Below are positions 8,829-18,575 of a stretch of DNA of 64,000 bases, piece after piece (position 1 is the first letter of the stretch; each line of letters opens with the position of its first letter). The notes below the pieces were generated by a model. That model saw only the letters and a list, made by a program, of their open reading frames with translations. It did no database searches and was not told where the DNA came from. The position numbers and the translations under genes are program-made. Location of the stretch: NCBI GenBank assembly GCA_020832285.1, contig JAFIFB010000024.1, forward strand, positions 90,638 to 154,637, written 5' to 3'. This stretch comes from Balneolaceae bacterium. GTDB taxonomy: Bacteria > Bacteroidota > Rhodothermia > Balneolales > Balneolaceae.

Positions 8829-9199
8829 TTACAGGGCTTGACAAGCACCTCCCTTGTCAGTCATTAAATCAAATACATGTCGTGTTTTTGATTAACTTTT
8901 TTAATCTCAAATTGAGTCCGTTTCGAAATACTAAACAATCGTGAAGGGAATTTCAGTTATCTCAAAAATATCTTCCCGAAAAATTTCCTGTGGAACTTAA
9001 TTTATTTACCGACTCTTAATCAGAGAACGCTATCCCTAACCTGGCGAAGCCAGAACCAAAAAATTTGAATATGTTAAGCTATCAGCATTTTTTCAGCAAC
9101 GATCATCTGACGGCTGATAGCTGATAGCTTTCCTTCCACTTTCACAAAGCGTTTAAAAGTTTTCTTGCCAGTTTTTGGCCGGAATTAAAATCTAAGACA

Positions 9200-11476
9200 T
9201 TAAAATATTACCTCCATCACGATATGATAGCTTCTTGGGGGAGCAAAGATAGCAGGGCGTTCTACATAGTAGTAATCGAAAAGATTTTTCACCATCAGGG
9301 TAACGCTCATTCCCTTCCCCCGCAATGGGTTTGTATCCTGAAAACGGACTCTGGCATCGGCCACATAGACCGACGGAAACACTTCAGCATCATTCACAAA
9401 AAAAGAAAAATCGGTATCCACCTGTTCGGGTGCGCTTGCATAGCGAAAATCGGCGCCGGCTTCCATCCAGGGTCTCAAAATACTCCGGCCTGATACCTGT
9501 ACAAGATGACGCGAGCGATAGGCCAGGGACCGGTTCTCTTCCATGTCCCGCGGGTCAAGCAGCGTATAGCTTGTACTGAGATGATGATCCTGATCTATCG
9601 TTGAAACCGCTGCCGAAATCTCAGCCCCGCGAATTCTCGCTTCCGTGAGGTTTACAAACTGAAAGGCTGATGTCTGGGGCTGAAAAGCCGGTTCAACCAG
9701 TCTGCGATAGTTATTCCAGAAGCCCGTGAATTCCGCTTTTAGTGAAAATCGATTCTGAACCGGCCCCTGCCAAGTCAACCCTGCTTCGTAACCCGTGCTT
9801 GTTTCCGGACGAAGCGCAAGGTTCGATTCAAGCGGGAAAAAATCGCGGTTGTTAAAAAAACGCTCCGCCACACTTGGAACCCGGAAACCTTTCCCAAATG
9901 ATGTGCGTGCAGTCAGGTGGTCCGAAATCATATAAGATGCACTAAATTTGGGGCTAAACTGAGTCGCCGTATCCAGCGTATGAACGCGGTATGCATCGTA
10001 ACGAAATCCGGCTGTTGTGGTCAGTCGGTTATTCCAGCTATACTCTCCCTGAACAAAAAGAGAACCCTCGGGCTGATTGCGTACCATCAGGGAATCTTCA
10101 CCCACAAACACATCCGAACGCACATAATTTTCATCGAATGTAGCGCCGCCGGTCAATATCAGCTCATCTGAAACCCGATAGTTCACCTGAGCTTCACCTC
10201 CATACCGGAAACCAACATTGTGCCGATCAGACGGACGAATATTTCCCTCCCTGTCGATTGGACGAAATGCGACACCAAATACCCTCCCCTTCAGCGCATA
10301 TTGAATATCCGGGCTTATGTTGTGCGTAAATACGGGAAGAAGCGTGAGCCGGTCCGACAGCCCCTGGTTTGCACCCGATGCACTATCACCGGTAAGCAGA
10401 ATTTCTCCGGGTCGAAGCGGATCGCTCAGTCCATTCCAGTATAAAAACTGCTGATTCCGGTTCCGGCGAATTCCGCTGTAAAGTGAAAGATTTTTATCAC
10501 CTGAGATTTCCCACCCGACCTTCGAGTATAGCTCCAGTCCCTTCGACCGGTTGTTTTGAAGATAACCGGAATCATCCTGTATTTTCCCGCTTACCCAGTA
10601 GCCCCAGCGTTCAGTTAACTGTTCCGATCTGCCAAATTGAACTCCCCGGTTAGCCCGGTAGTCAGCGGCACCTTCCCAGCTTTGCCGCCATACATCAAAA
10701 CGTACCGGTTCGTATGCCCCTCCGAAAAGGCGGATGGTGGTTTCCGGTTCATCAGGGAAATCGCGCGTAATCAGGTTGATGACGCCACCCAGTGCCCCTC
10801 CTCCATATAGAGCCGATCCGGGACTTTTCAGCACTTCAATCTGACGGGTTTGCATCAGTGGCAGTCCGTCAAAATCCATTCCTCCCTGATCCGGCCCCAT
10901 CAACGGAACACCGTCTACTAAAAGCAGAACCCGGCTGCCCACTCCGTACGCAAAACCGGACGATCCGCGAACATTCACCGAATTTCCGAGCACCTGAACT
11001 CCGGGTACATAATCAAGTGCCTGATCCAGTGAGGTAACATTGCGTGATCGAAGCTCTTCGGGAGATATGATATTCATACTGACCGAAACCTGCCCGATCA
11101 ACTGGCTTCGGCGAGATGCCGTCACCACCAGCTCCCCGGCCTGAAGGGTAACCGGGTTCAGCTCAATGTCCAGCCAGGCCGTTTCACCGGGTTCCAGGCT
11201 GATAGCTTCGGTTATTGTCTGAAATCCAACCATTGAAAAGCGAAGGATGTGCTCACCGGATGTAATATTTCTCAAACGGAAAAAGCCATCAGAATTGGTG
11301 GTGGCACCCGACTGAAGTGCCGTAATAGAAACATGCACACCCGGCAGAGTTTCACCCGATTCATTTTTGATAATACCCTCAATCGTTCCGTGCTGCTCCT
11401 GTGCTGCCAGATAATCTGCAGAGTAAATAAATATCAAAAATACAGATAAAAAGATTTGAGCGATCTTTTTTCTCAT
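9200..11476 (-). CDS. TonB-dependent receptor with carboxypeptidase-like N-terminal domain
   Basis: A 758-residue outer-membrane receptor. Residues 1-25 are a signal peptide (IFLSVFLIFIYSADYLAAQ). Residues about 30-110 form a carboxypeptidase-regulatory-like domain (GTIEGIIKNESGETLPGVHV, then SGATTNSDGFF). A plug domain of about 120-245 follows (SPEELRSRNVTSLDQALDYV, GVQVLGNSVNVRG, LLLVDGVPL, SALYGGGALGGVINL), then a 22-strand-type barrel ending in a C-terminal Phe (IVMEVIF). The architecture resembles siderophore/cobalamin receptors such as BtuB or FepA relatives rather than SusC, which is usually longer. It begins 6 bases after the stop of a lipoprotein gene on the same strand, so the two are almost certainly one operon. 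The substrate cannot be read from sequence, and no riboswitch or Fur-like site was recognised upstream. Confidence 0.93.
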   Translation of the reverse strand: MRKKIAQIFLSVFLIFIYSADYLAAQEQHGTIEGIIKNESGETLPGVHVSITALQSGATTNSDGFFRLRNITSGEHILRFSMVGFQTITEAISLEPGETAWLDIELNPVTLQAGELVVTASRRSQLIGQVSVSMNIISPEELRSRNVTSLDQALDYVPGVQVLGNSVNVRGSSGFAYGVGSRVLLLVDGVPLMGPDQGGMDFDGLPLMQTRQIEVLKSPGSALYGGGALGGVINLITRDFPDEPETTIRLFGGAYEPVRFDVWRQSWEGAADYRANRGVQFGRSEQLTERWGYWVSGKIQDDSGYLQNNRSKGLELYSKVGWEISGDKNLSLYSGIRRNRNQQFLYWNGLSDPLRPGEILLTGDSASGANQGLSDRLTLLPVFTHNISPDIQYALKGRVFGVAFRPIDREGNIRPSDRHNVGFRYGGEAQVNYRVSDELILTGGATFDENYVRSDVFVGEDSLMVRNQPEGSLFVQGEYSWNNRLTTTAGFRYDAYRVHTLDTATQFSPKFSASYMISDHLTARTSFGKGFRVPSVAERFFNNRDFFPLESNLALRPETSTGYEAGLTWQGPVQNRFSLKAEFTGFWNNYRRLVEPAFQPQTSAFQFVNLTEARIRGAEISAAVSTIDQDHHLSTSYTLLDPRDMEENRSLAYRSRHLVQVSGRSILRPWMEAGADFRYASAPEQVDTDFSFFVNDAEVFPSVYVADARVRFQDTNPLRGKGMSVTLMVKNLFDYYYVERPAIFAPPRSYHIVMEVIF

Positions 11477-11482
11477 AAACTT

Positions 11483-11956
11483 TCACTCCGGTGGAAAAGG
11501 TGGAAGATTGTCAAAGTCCACGTGGATATGAATGGTAGTGGTATCACCGCTTACAATAATCTCTCCTCCGTTGTCTGAGTAAACTCCCACAGGGCGCCAT
11601 TCAAAAGCCGTTCCGTAACGATGAGCAATCACATTGTAGATGTAACGGCCATTTTCCACTTCATCCACAAAAAACTCATCACTGTCGGTATAATAAGCCA
11701 GTCGATCACTGAAACTCAGGTTTTGGAAATCCATTATGATGTCAGTAAATGCGGCAGGAACTGACTTCAGCGGCACAAACCTCAGGTCATTCAACGAATC
11801 CTGCGGTGGCCACTGTCCGGAATAGGTAACCGTTCCCAGGATCACTCCATAAGGTTCATCCTCGATTACAGGAGGTTCCAGTCCGCCCTCACAACTTAGC
11901 AGCCATATCAGCACCGCTGCCAAAAAAAGAGGCCATATAATTCGAACGATTCTCAC
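11483..11956 (-). CDS. Putative lipoprotein encoded with a TonB receptor
   Basis: About 157 residues if started at GTG 11956, which puts a basic, hydrophobic signal (RIVRIIWPLFLAAVLIWLLSC) at the N-terminus with the lipobox Cys at 22. A TTG start 57 bases upstream is possible but adds an odd extension. The mature part begins EGGLEPP and looks all-beta, with GVILGTVTYSG resembling the first strand of a carboxypeptidase-regulatory-like or FN3-like fold. It is rich in Asp and aromatics. Its stop lies 6 bases before the TonB-receptor start. A surface partner or substrate-binding lipoprotein for that receptor is a reasonable inference. No family was recognised. Confidence 0.7.
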   Translation of the reverse strand: MRIVRIIWPLFLAAVLIWLLSCEGGLEPPVIEDEPYGVILGTVTYSGQWPPQDSLNDLRFVPLKSVPAAFTDIIMDFQNLSFSDRLAYYTDSDEFFVDEVENGRYIYNVIAHRYGTAFEWRPVGVYSDNGGEIIVSGDTTTIHIHVDFDNLPPFPPE

Positions 11957-12193
11957 TATATCTTTTTCTGTTAATATGATCAACCCAATGGATGCAGTCA
12001 AGAGGTGTGCCAAATACTATCAAAAAAAAGAGGTATAAAAAGGAAAACATATCTGCTTGACTAAATCAAAAATTAATCAGCAAAGTGAAAATGAGTTGCA
12101 CATATAGAAAGTGAAATGGCCTGGCTAAAAAACACAAAACAATATGTTTATTCACAATAATAATTTAACTTTAAATAAAATAACTCTTAAAAA

Positions 12194-14238
12194 ATGGCAA
12201 GAAGCGTCTGGTTGATTTTAATCTTTTTTTCGACACTGCTTCAAGCCAACAATATGCTTGCTCAAGAATATATTGTAGGCGACGACTCTGATTATGCTCC
12301 TTTCTCATTTATTGATAAAACAGGAAAACCAAGCGGACTTGAAATTGAGGTGACAGAAGCCATTGCCAAGTTAAGTGGTATTAAGTTAACTATTCAACTT
12401 CACAGATGGGACGCGGCATTATCCAATGTTCAATCAGGTGAAACCTACATCATTGTTGGTATTATATTTTCTGAAGAACGAGCAGAGTTTCTTGATTTTA
12501 CCATTCCCATTCACACAGAATACTATACCATATTTATCCGAAAAGACCTGAAACTCGACGATTTATCCACCTTGTTTAATTACAAACTCGCGGTTTTGGA
12601 TAAAGATATATCAATCGATAAGTATCTAATACCCATGGGGCCCTTTGAGGATTATATCTTGACAAAATCTCTGCCTGAAGCACTTTCAGCGATTAAGTTG
12701 GGTTTAGCTGAATATGTTTTAGCTCCAAACCTTATTGGTTTGGACGAGATTGAAAAGAACAACTATCAAAATATTATGATAAAGGGGCCATCAATCATTC
12801 CCAGTATTTACACAATGGCAGTTAGTAAGGGAAATGCCGAATTATTGAACATTTTAAACGATGGTGGCTCGGAGTTGCGGAAAAGTGGTAAGCTTACAGA
12901 AATTCAGGAAAGGTGGAAAGTTTACGAACTTGAGGATTATGAGTACAGGCAAGCTGCCAGAAATATCGGGATAATTTTCATCATTGCAATCGTTGTGTTA
13001 ATTCTGGTTTTCATATGGGTTTGGTCGTTACGTGTTCAAATCAGAAAACAAACACAAAGCTTAAATCTAAAAAATCAGGAATTGCAAAAAAGCGAGGAGA
13101 AATTCAGGATCATAACTGAAAACTCGAGTGATGTAATCTGGCATTTGGATAGTAAATTTATGCTAACCTATATCAGTCCGGCAGATGAGAGAATACGAGG
13201 CTTTAAAAAAGAAGAAGTCATTGGTCAATCTCTTTTTTCTATTTTAAAACCTGAGGGTGTTCAGCTGCTGATGGAAGCGAATAAAAAAGAATGAGTGATC
13301 TGAGCAAGGGAATAAAATCTGCTCCGGCGATTTACGAGCTGGAGGAGCTTTGTAAAGATGGCAGCTGGATTTGGGTTGAAGCCACTGCGGAGGCATTTTA
13401 CGATAAGGATGGTAACATTACTGGTTATCATGGTGTCTCGAGGGATATAACAAAGCGAAAAAAAGCTGAACTAAAGCTTATAGAGCATGAAGCTCAGTTA
13501 AAAGAACTTAATTCCACGAAAGACAAACTCTTTTCAATCATTGCTCACGATTTACGAAATCCGTTTACCGCCATTTTGGGTTTTTCGGATATGCTAATTG
13601 ACAAAACAAACAATTTTAATGCTGCTGAATCTGAAGAGTACCTCGGCTATATTAAGTCTTCAGCAAAAAGAGCCCTTAATTTACTTGATAACTTATTAGC
13701 CTGGGCAGAATCACAAACCGGAAATAATATTTATAATCCTGAAAAAACCAATTTACAGTCGGTTATCGACGAAATCCTGGATCTATCAGAATCAGCCGCA
13801 AAAATCAAAAACATATCTTTACATTTTAATAAAAGTACTGATCTTGATGTTTATGCGGATTTAAATATGCTAAAAACAATTTTACGAAATCTTATTTCTA
13901 ATGCTATAAAGTACACTCACACTAATGGAGAAATAAATATTTCGTCTCTTCAAAGAAAAAACAATATCGAAATTACCGTTAGTGATAATGGAGTTGGGAT
14001 GAGTGAAGAAATTCGCAATAAATTATTCAAAATTGACAAGGGTATCACAACCAAGGGGACAGCAAATGAAAAAGGTTCAGGATTGGGCTTAATTCTGTGT
14101 AAAGATTTTGTAGAAAAGCATGGCGGTGAAATCTGGGTTAAAAGTGAGTCCGGAAAAGGAAGTGCTTTTATATTTTCTTTACCTTTAGATGATTTTGACA
14201 AATCAAAATTATCTAAAGCTGCCCATAACAGCGTATAA
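12194..14238 (+). pseudogene. Sensor histidine kinase with SBP_bac_3 and PAS domains, frameshifted
   Basis: Together the two frames encode one hybrid-input histidine kinase of about 680 residues. The first part (12194-13294) has a signal peptide, a periplasmic amino-acid-type solute-binding domain (DDSDYAPFSFIDKTGKPSG), one transmembrane helix (IGIIFIIAIVVLILVFIWVW), a coiled linker and the first half of a PAS domain. The second (13291-14238) starts inside the PAS fold, continues with its PAC end (GYHGVSRDITKRKKAE), then HisKA with the H-box FSIIAHDLRNPF and HATPase_c with N-box SNAIKYTHTNGE, VSDNGVGM and GSGLGLILCKDF. The reading frame shifts by -1 at the run AATAAAAAAGAATGA near 13281-13294. 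One extra A would restore MEANKKRMSDLSKG. The frames overlap as ATGA, so two separately translated halves cannot be excluded. No cognate response regulator is adjacent. Confidence 0.8.
13291..14238 (+). CDS. Histidine kinase catalytic half (distal frame of the split gene)
   Basis: As it stands this frame could make a 315-residue soluble protein. It contains the second half of a PAS domain (SWIWVEATAEAFYDKDGN), a dimerisation/phosphoacceptor domain with His in IIAHDLRNPFTAI, and an intact ATP-binding domain with N, G1 and G2 boxes. Its ATG overlaps the stop of the upstream frame by four bases (ATGA), a layout that allows translational coupling, but no internal Shine-Dalgarno sequence is evident. 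A kinase without its sensor and membrane anchor and with half a PAS fold is unlikely to be a natural product, so I favour frameshift over a genuine second gene. Confidence 0.6.
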   Translation: MSDLSKGIKSAPAIYELEELCKDGSWIWVEATAEAFYDKDGNITGYHGVSRDITKRKKAELKLIEHEAQLKELNSTKDKLFSIIAHDLRNPFTAILGFSDMLIDKTNNFNAAESEEYLGYIKSSAKRALNLLDNLLAWAESQTGNNIYNPEKTNLQSVIDEILDLSESAAKIKNISLHFNKSTDLDVYADLNMLKTILRNLISNAIKYTHTNGEINISSLQRKNNIEITVSDNGVGMSEEIRNKLFKIDKGITTKGTANEKGSGLGLILCKDFVEKHGGEIWVKSESGKGSAFIFSLPLDDFDKSKLSKAAHNSV

Positions 14239-14890
14239 AATTAAGCACGATTTTCTTAGTGATAATAAGGTCTTATGGTTCGCTACAACCACGGTGTATT
14301 TCGATTGTACAGCACCCTCAACCCGAACCTGACCAAGTGATTTTCTTGCAAGGCCCTGCTACCCTACCCCACTTCGATGAAACTTCGAGGGTCAGAAACA
14401 CTTCACAGAACATACAATGAACGTAGCACGATTGCTCTCCGTAGCTTTATGCTCAGGATAACCTTTTATAATTCTCTCTTGAGTATGCCTTCGGCAAAGG
14501 TAGTTTAGCGGTAGAAATGTAACAGAAAAACAGTGTAATTTGTTCGAAGTTCCCGAATTATGTTGGTGACTGTTTTAGACAAAATAGCTATACGGCGTAC
14601 AACGGGTCGCTGACCCGTTACCTCGGCAACTTGCAAACATCCATCCGAACCATAAACTCCAGAATCCTCAACTGAACCTCCATTCAATCGGTTTTCAATA
14701 GATACCAAACCTTCCGGTTCGGCGAACCGGGCTACATATCCCCGTACAACGGGCAACCTGCCCGTTACTCAGTAACCAATCAGAACACAGGATCTTTTCA
14801 CCTGCTCAAGCACACTAAAATACAGTATCCTTAGAACGAATTGATCCCTCTTCAAACTCCCGAGTGCCGGACAGACTGTCCGTCGTACAG
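14239..14890. repeat. Gap with a family of short hairpin repeats
   Basis: No gene seen in 652 bases. Two related 25-base hairpins, GTACAACGGG...CCCGTTAC, lie at 14597-14621 and 14744-14768, 147 bases apart. CCGGTTCGGCGAACCGG at 14714-14730 forms another perfect hairpin between them. CGGACAGACTGTCCG at 14868-14882 lies just beyond the gltX stop but has no U-tract on the gltX strand. The set looks like a BIME-type mosaic of repeats. Confidence 0.6.
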
Positions 14891-16378
14891 CTATCCAAGC
14901 TTCTTCACTGCCGTATCAATCCGCCGAAGCACCGTCTCTTTACCCATCAGTTCCATCGAAGCAAACAGATCGGGACCGAAACCTTGTCCGGTCGCAGCAA
15001 TTCTCAGCGGCATCATCAGCTTTCCAAAACCGACCTCTTCAGCATTGATCACTTCTTCCAGCAGACTCTTCAGCGTGGCGGGCTCAAACTGATCTTCATC
15101 CAGTGAAGCAATTTTTTCCTTGTAGGCCTGAACCAGCTCTGAGCTGCCATCCTTCCACTTTTTTACAGCGTTTTCATCGTATTCCTGTGGATCTCCGAAG
15201 AAAAAGCTGCCCATCGTTATGATTTCGTCAATTTTGCTGACTCTCTCTTTCAATAAACCGATCGCTTTTTCAAGAAATTCATCATCGGCATTTTTTACGG
15301 CCTCATCACCGGCAATCTTTTTAATTCTCTCAGCAAGTTTTCGATCTGAAATCTCACGAAGGTAATGTTCGTTATACCAGAGCAGTTTTTTGTGATTAAA
15401 CACGGCACCACCCTTACTCACCCGATCCAGTGTAAAAAGACGGCAGAGATCATTAAGTGAATGGATTTCACTGTCATCACCGGGGCTCCATCCCAGGTAG
15501 GCCAGGAAGTTCACAAGCGCTTCTGGTTCATAATGCTGTTCAATATAATCTTTCGTATTGATCGGAATCCCCTCCGATTCGGCTTTCCGTTTAGAGAGCT
15601 TTCCTCCGCTGGGTGACATAATGAGCGGCAGATGGGCCATTTTTGGCAGTTGCCATCCGAATGCCTGATAGAGCAGCACATGTTTGGGTGTACTGCTGAG
15701 CCACTCCTCACCGCGGATCACATGTGAAATTTCCATCAGATGATCGTCCACCACATTGGCCAGGTGGTAGGTGGGCATACCATCAGACTTGAGCAGCACC
15801 TGATCATCAAGCCCTTTCGATTCGAATGATACATGGCCGCGGATCAGGTCTTCAAAGCGGATCGTTTCGCGACGTGGCACTTTCAAGCGCACTACGTATT
15901 CGTCACCTGTATCCAGCCGTTTCCGGACCTCATCGCTGGGTAAGGTGAGGCTGTTGATCATTGACTGACGGGTGATGGCATCGTATTTGGGCGACGGATT
16001 CCCTGATTTCTGAAGGCGTTCGCGCATCTGATCAAGTTCTTCGGTTGTATCGAAAGCATAGTAGGCGTGGCCATTTTCAATGAGCTCTTCAGCAAACTTT
16101 TTATACATCTCCTTTCGCTCACTTTGGCGATATGGGCCAAATTTTCCCGGATTTTCAGGGCCTTCATCAATCTCAATACCACTCCACTCCAGGGATTTAA
16201 TAATATCCTCCTCGGCCTCTTTTACGTAACGGCTCTGGTCTGTGTCCTCAATACGCAGAACAAACCTGCCATTGTGATGGCGGGCAAACAGGTAGTTGTA
16301 AAGTGCGGTTCTAAGCCCCCCGATGTGTAAAAAACCGGTTGGTGATGGTGCAAATCGAACGCGAACATTGTCTTTCAT
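14891..16378 (-). CDS. gltX: Glutamate--tRNA ligase
   Basis: Charges tRNA(Glu) with glutamate; class I aminoacyl-tRNA synthetase of 495 residues, normal length. The HIGH-type motif is at residues 11-21 (PSPTGFLHIGG) and the KMSKS-type loop is KLSKRKAESEG. Between them are the Glu-binding segment YQAFGW and the RGEEWLSSTPKH stretch of discriminating enzymes. The C-terminal helical anticodon-binding domain is complete (ending LRRIDTAVKKLG). It stands alone on the minus strand; the gap downstream holds hairpin repeats. Confidence 0.97.
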   Translation of the reverse strand: MKDNVRVRFAPSPTGFLHIGGLRTALYNYLFARHHNGRFVLRIEDTDQSRYVKEAEEDIIKSLEWSGIEIDEGPENPGKFGPYRQSERKEMYKKFAEELIENGHAYYAFDTTEELDQMRERLQKSGNPSPKYDAITRQSMINSLTLPSDEVRKRLDTGDEYVVRLKVPRRETIRFEDLIRGHVSFESKGLDDQVLLKSDGMPTYHLANVVDDHLMEISHVIRGEEWLSSTPKHVLLYQAFGWQLPKMAHLPLIMSPSGGKLSKRKAESEGIPINTKDYIEQHYEPEALVNFLAYLGWSPGDDSEIHSLNDLCRLFTLDRVSKGGAVFNHKKLLWYNEHYLREISDRKLAERIKKIAGDEAVKNADDEFLEKAIGLLKERVSKIDEIITMGSFFFGDPQEYDENAVKKWKDGSSELVQAYKEKIASLDEDQFEPATLKSLLEEVINAEEVGFGKLMMPLRIAATGQGFGPDLFASMELMGKETVLRRIDTAVKKLG

Positions 16379-16614
16379 GAAATGGGTTTTTCTTATTATT
16401 TCTCATTTTTTGTCACAACTTTTAAAAATACGGTGATTTCTGTTTGAAGGCTAATTTAATCGGGAACCTGTATAATGAGTTAATTATCAAAAATCTGAAG
16501 GCACGGAATCTTTTTTCGAAAAATCAGCTTTAGTTTTCTGACATTGGAATAATTAAACATATCTACATTCATTTTTTTATAATGAATGAATTCCCCTAAT
16601 CAAAAAAGCTGATC

Positions 16615-17337
16615 ATGGTTTTTGCCCGAATATTACTTTATTTATCACTGGCCACTTCCTTTATTTTTCTGATTTCCGGTTACGGTTATCAATGGGATAT
16701 CTGGTCCCTCTCTGTCGGAATGTCTATGTTGCGATACAGTGCATATACTGCCATCGGTCTTGTAATTATCGGTCTTGCATCTTTCTGGTTTCTTCGAAAA
16801 TCCCGGACAAGAGCCATAGCATATGCCGTCATTGCATTTCTGTTTACCGGAATTATTAGTGGCAGCGCTTTATATTGGAACCACCGTGCAACATCCGCTC
16901 CTCCCATTCACGATATCTCCACCGATCTCGAAAGTCCGCCCGAATTTGTTGCCTTGCTTCGCCTTCGTGAAGGAGCCAGAAATCAGCCCGAATATCCCGG
17001 AGAAGCCACTGCTGATGAACAGCGCCAGGCTTATACGCATATTCAGCCGCTTGAACTGGAAATAGATCTTCAGGAAGTAATGGATGCTGCCGTAATAATT
17101 CTGGCAGAGCGCAACTGGGATTTTGCAGCCATTAACCGGAATGAAGGGCGTATTGAAGCTACTGAAAAACTACCGTGGTTTGGATTTAAAGATGATGTAA
17201 TTCTTCGTTTCACTCCAACAGCAACTGGTACTCGTGTGGATATGAGGTCGAAATCGCGTGTGGGCAGAGGAGATCTTGGTGTTAATGCAAGACGAATTGA
17301 TCGTTTCCTAAGTGACCTTGAAGATAGTTTGAACTAA
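16615..17337 (+). CDS. DUF1499 membrane protein
   Basis: A 240-residue protein with three N-terminal transmembrane helices (about residues 3-23, 35-58 and 70-92), followed by a soluble DUF1499 domain. That domain starts around PPEFVALLRLREGARNQPEY and includes the conserved ERNWDFAAINRNEGRIEAT and DDVILRFTPTATGTRVDMRS segments. DUF1499 proteins are widespread and their function is unsettled. No neighbour is within operon distance (gltX is divergent; a DUF72 gene converges 198 bases downstream). Start ATG 16615 fits the first helix. Confidence 0.88.
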   Translation: MVFARILLYLSLATSFIFLISGYGYQWDIWSLSVGMSMLRYSAYTAIGLVIIGLASFWFLRKSRTRAIAYAVIAFLFTGIISGSALYWNHRATSAPPIHDISTDLESPPEFVALLRLREGARNQPEYPGEATADEQRQAYTHIQPLELEIDLQEVMDAAVIILAERNWDFAAINRNEGRIEATEKLPWFGFKDDVILRFTPTATGTRVDMRSKSRVGRGDLGVNARRIDRFLSDLEDSLN

Positions 17338-17535
17338 TGGACGGATATCACAGGGAATTTATCCCCTTTGATTGAGTACCATTATGTGAAGTTTTTAAAA
17401 TGATTATTCATAAAAGCGATCAGCTCACAGCTGTCAGCGATTAAATTCATTTAGTGTGATCTTCAATAGCTCAATCCAGGAGCATCCCTGTGGAAAAGAT
17501 TTTCAGTCAAACTTTAACCAGGTTGAATCTCCATG

Positions 17536-18402
17536 TCAAAATAATCCGAGTTGTTTATCTTTTTTTTCCGATGGCCATTCCGGCATTGGGCTGATTTCGA
17601 TCAGTTTTGCCAACTCTTTGTGAAAGTACCGTGCAAGCTCAGGAGCGTGCAATGTTTCCGGTGCATGTATAAAAATATAGGGGTGTCTGGATTCCCTGAT
17701 CCAGTTGGCCGTGATGATAGCCCACTCCTTCAAATGGGCCTGATTATTGAGAACATCATTCGCTCCCACAAAACGCACAAACGGATTTGCACCTGTTGCA
17801 TCAAATCGTACGGGCAGTTTCGGCTTGCGGCTCTGTGCTTTTTTCACCGATGGCTCTCCGCTTTGCAGTTCATGGAGCCTGCGTGTATCAAAAACCACAC
17901 GGTTCACTCCATAGCTCTTCAAAAAATCGTTGAAATATCTCTCCTTTTTTCCTTTATCAAAGAAATCGGAGTGCCGTACCTCCACGGCAAAACTGAGATG
18001 AGGAGGCAATACCTCAATCAAAGTCTCCAGATCTTTCATCTGCTCAAATGAAAACTGAGGAGGTAACTGAACATGAAAAGGCCCGATTTTGGTACGTATT
18101 GGACTGAAGAGATCCAGGAAGGAGAGGGCTTCCTCTGTAACATGTCTGAGATGCTTCTCATGAGTAATAGTTCGCGGAAATTTGAAACAAAACTTAAAAT
18201 CGGCCGGAACCTGCGATCCCCATTTTTCGATCGTTTTGGGAGCAGGAACATTATAAAATGTAGTGTTTCCTTCTACCGAATTGAAAACCGATGCATATTG
18301 CATCAAAAACTCATCGGGTTTGGCATCATCCCGGAAAAAATTACTTTTCCAATCCTTATACCCCCACTGAGTCAGGCCGATATGGTATTTTTTGATGCTC
18401 AT
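17536..18402 (-). CDS. DUF72 family protein (YecE-like TIM barrel)
   Basis: A 288-residue protein of the DUF72 (YecE) family, whose activity is unknown. Recognisable family pieces are YHIGLTQWGYKDWKSNFF at the start, FNSVEGNTTFYNVP, FKFCFKFPRTITHEK, FAVEVRHSDFF and the C-terminal IFIHAPETLHAPELAR. I chose ATG 18402 over an ATG 63 bases upstream. AGGAG (complement of 18408-18412) sits five bases before it, and the upstream extension (MRDLIIKFRLF...) is not part of the family. It converges with the DUF1499 gene. Confidence 0.92.
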   Translation of the reverse strand: MSIKKYHIGLTQWGYKDWKSNFFRDDAKPDEFLMQYASVFNSVEGNTTFYNVPAPKTIEKWGSQVPADFKFCFKFPRTITHEKHLRHVTEEALSFLDLFSPIRTKIGPFHVQLPPQFSFEQMKDLETLIEVLPPHLSFAVEVRHSDFFDKGKKERYFNDFLKSYGVNRVVFDTRRLHELQSGEPSVKKAQSRKPKLPVRFDATGANPFVRFVGANDVLNNQAHLKEWAIITANWIRESRHPYIFIHAPETLHAPELARYFHKELAKLIEISPMPEWPSEKKDKQLGLF

Positions 18403-18575
18403 AAGAACTCCTCTAAAATGAGGTTTTATCCGAAATAAACGAAATTTTATGATCAAATCACGCATAAACAGAGAAATGTCCTGAACTCTGTTTATCCGTA
18501 TTCAATTTGACTCTTAGAAAGGGAAGCAGCAATATTAAGCCGCTATTACTTCATTTTCTATATATATTTTCTACT

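Larger units (their letters stand above)
8465..9199. other. 735-base gap with palindromes and a REP-like element
   Basis: No credible gene; a 93-codon frame from 8663 is low-complexity noise crossing a repeat. The gap holds a perfect 18-base palindrome at 8574-8591, a hairpin element at 8776-8828 and an AGCTATCAGC/GCTGATAGCT inverted pair at 9077-9122; the first two are listed separately. The inverted pair has no U-tract and is probably a repeat rather than a terminator for the TonB-receptor gene that ends at 9200. Confidence 0.55.

Noticed and set aside
8663..8944. 93-codon frame
   Set aside because: It runs through the palindromic element and has no family-like content or start signal.
13281..13294. 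Programmed -1 ribosomal frameshift in the histidine kinase
   Set aside because: The A6G run is read as AAA AAA G in the zero frame, not as the X XXY YYZ arrangement, and no downstream stem is evident; a one-base change in the run is simpler.
13291..14238. A genuine stand-alone kinase gene
   Set aside because: It starts in the middle of a PAS fold whose first half is the end of the upstream frame; kept as the distal part of a split gene.
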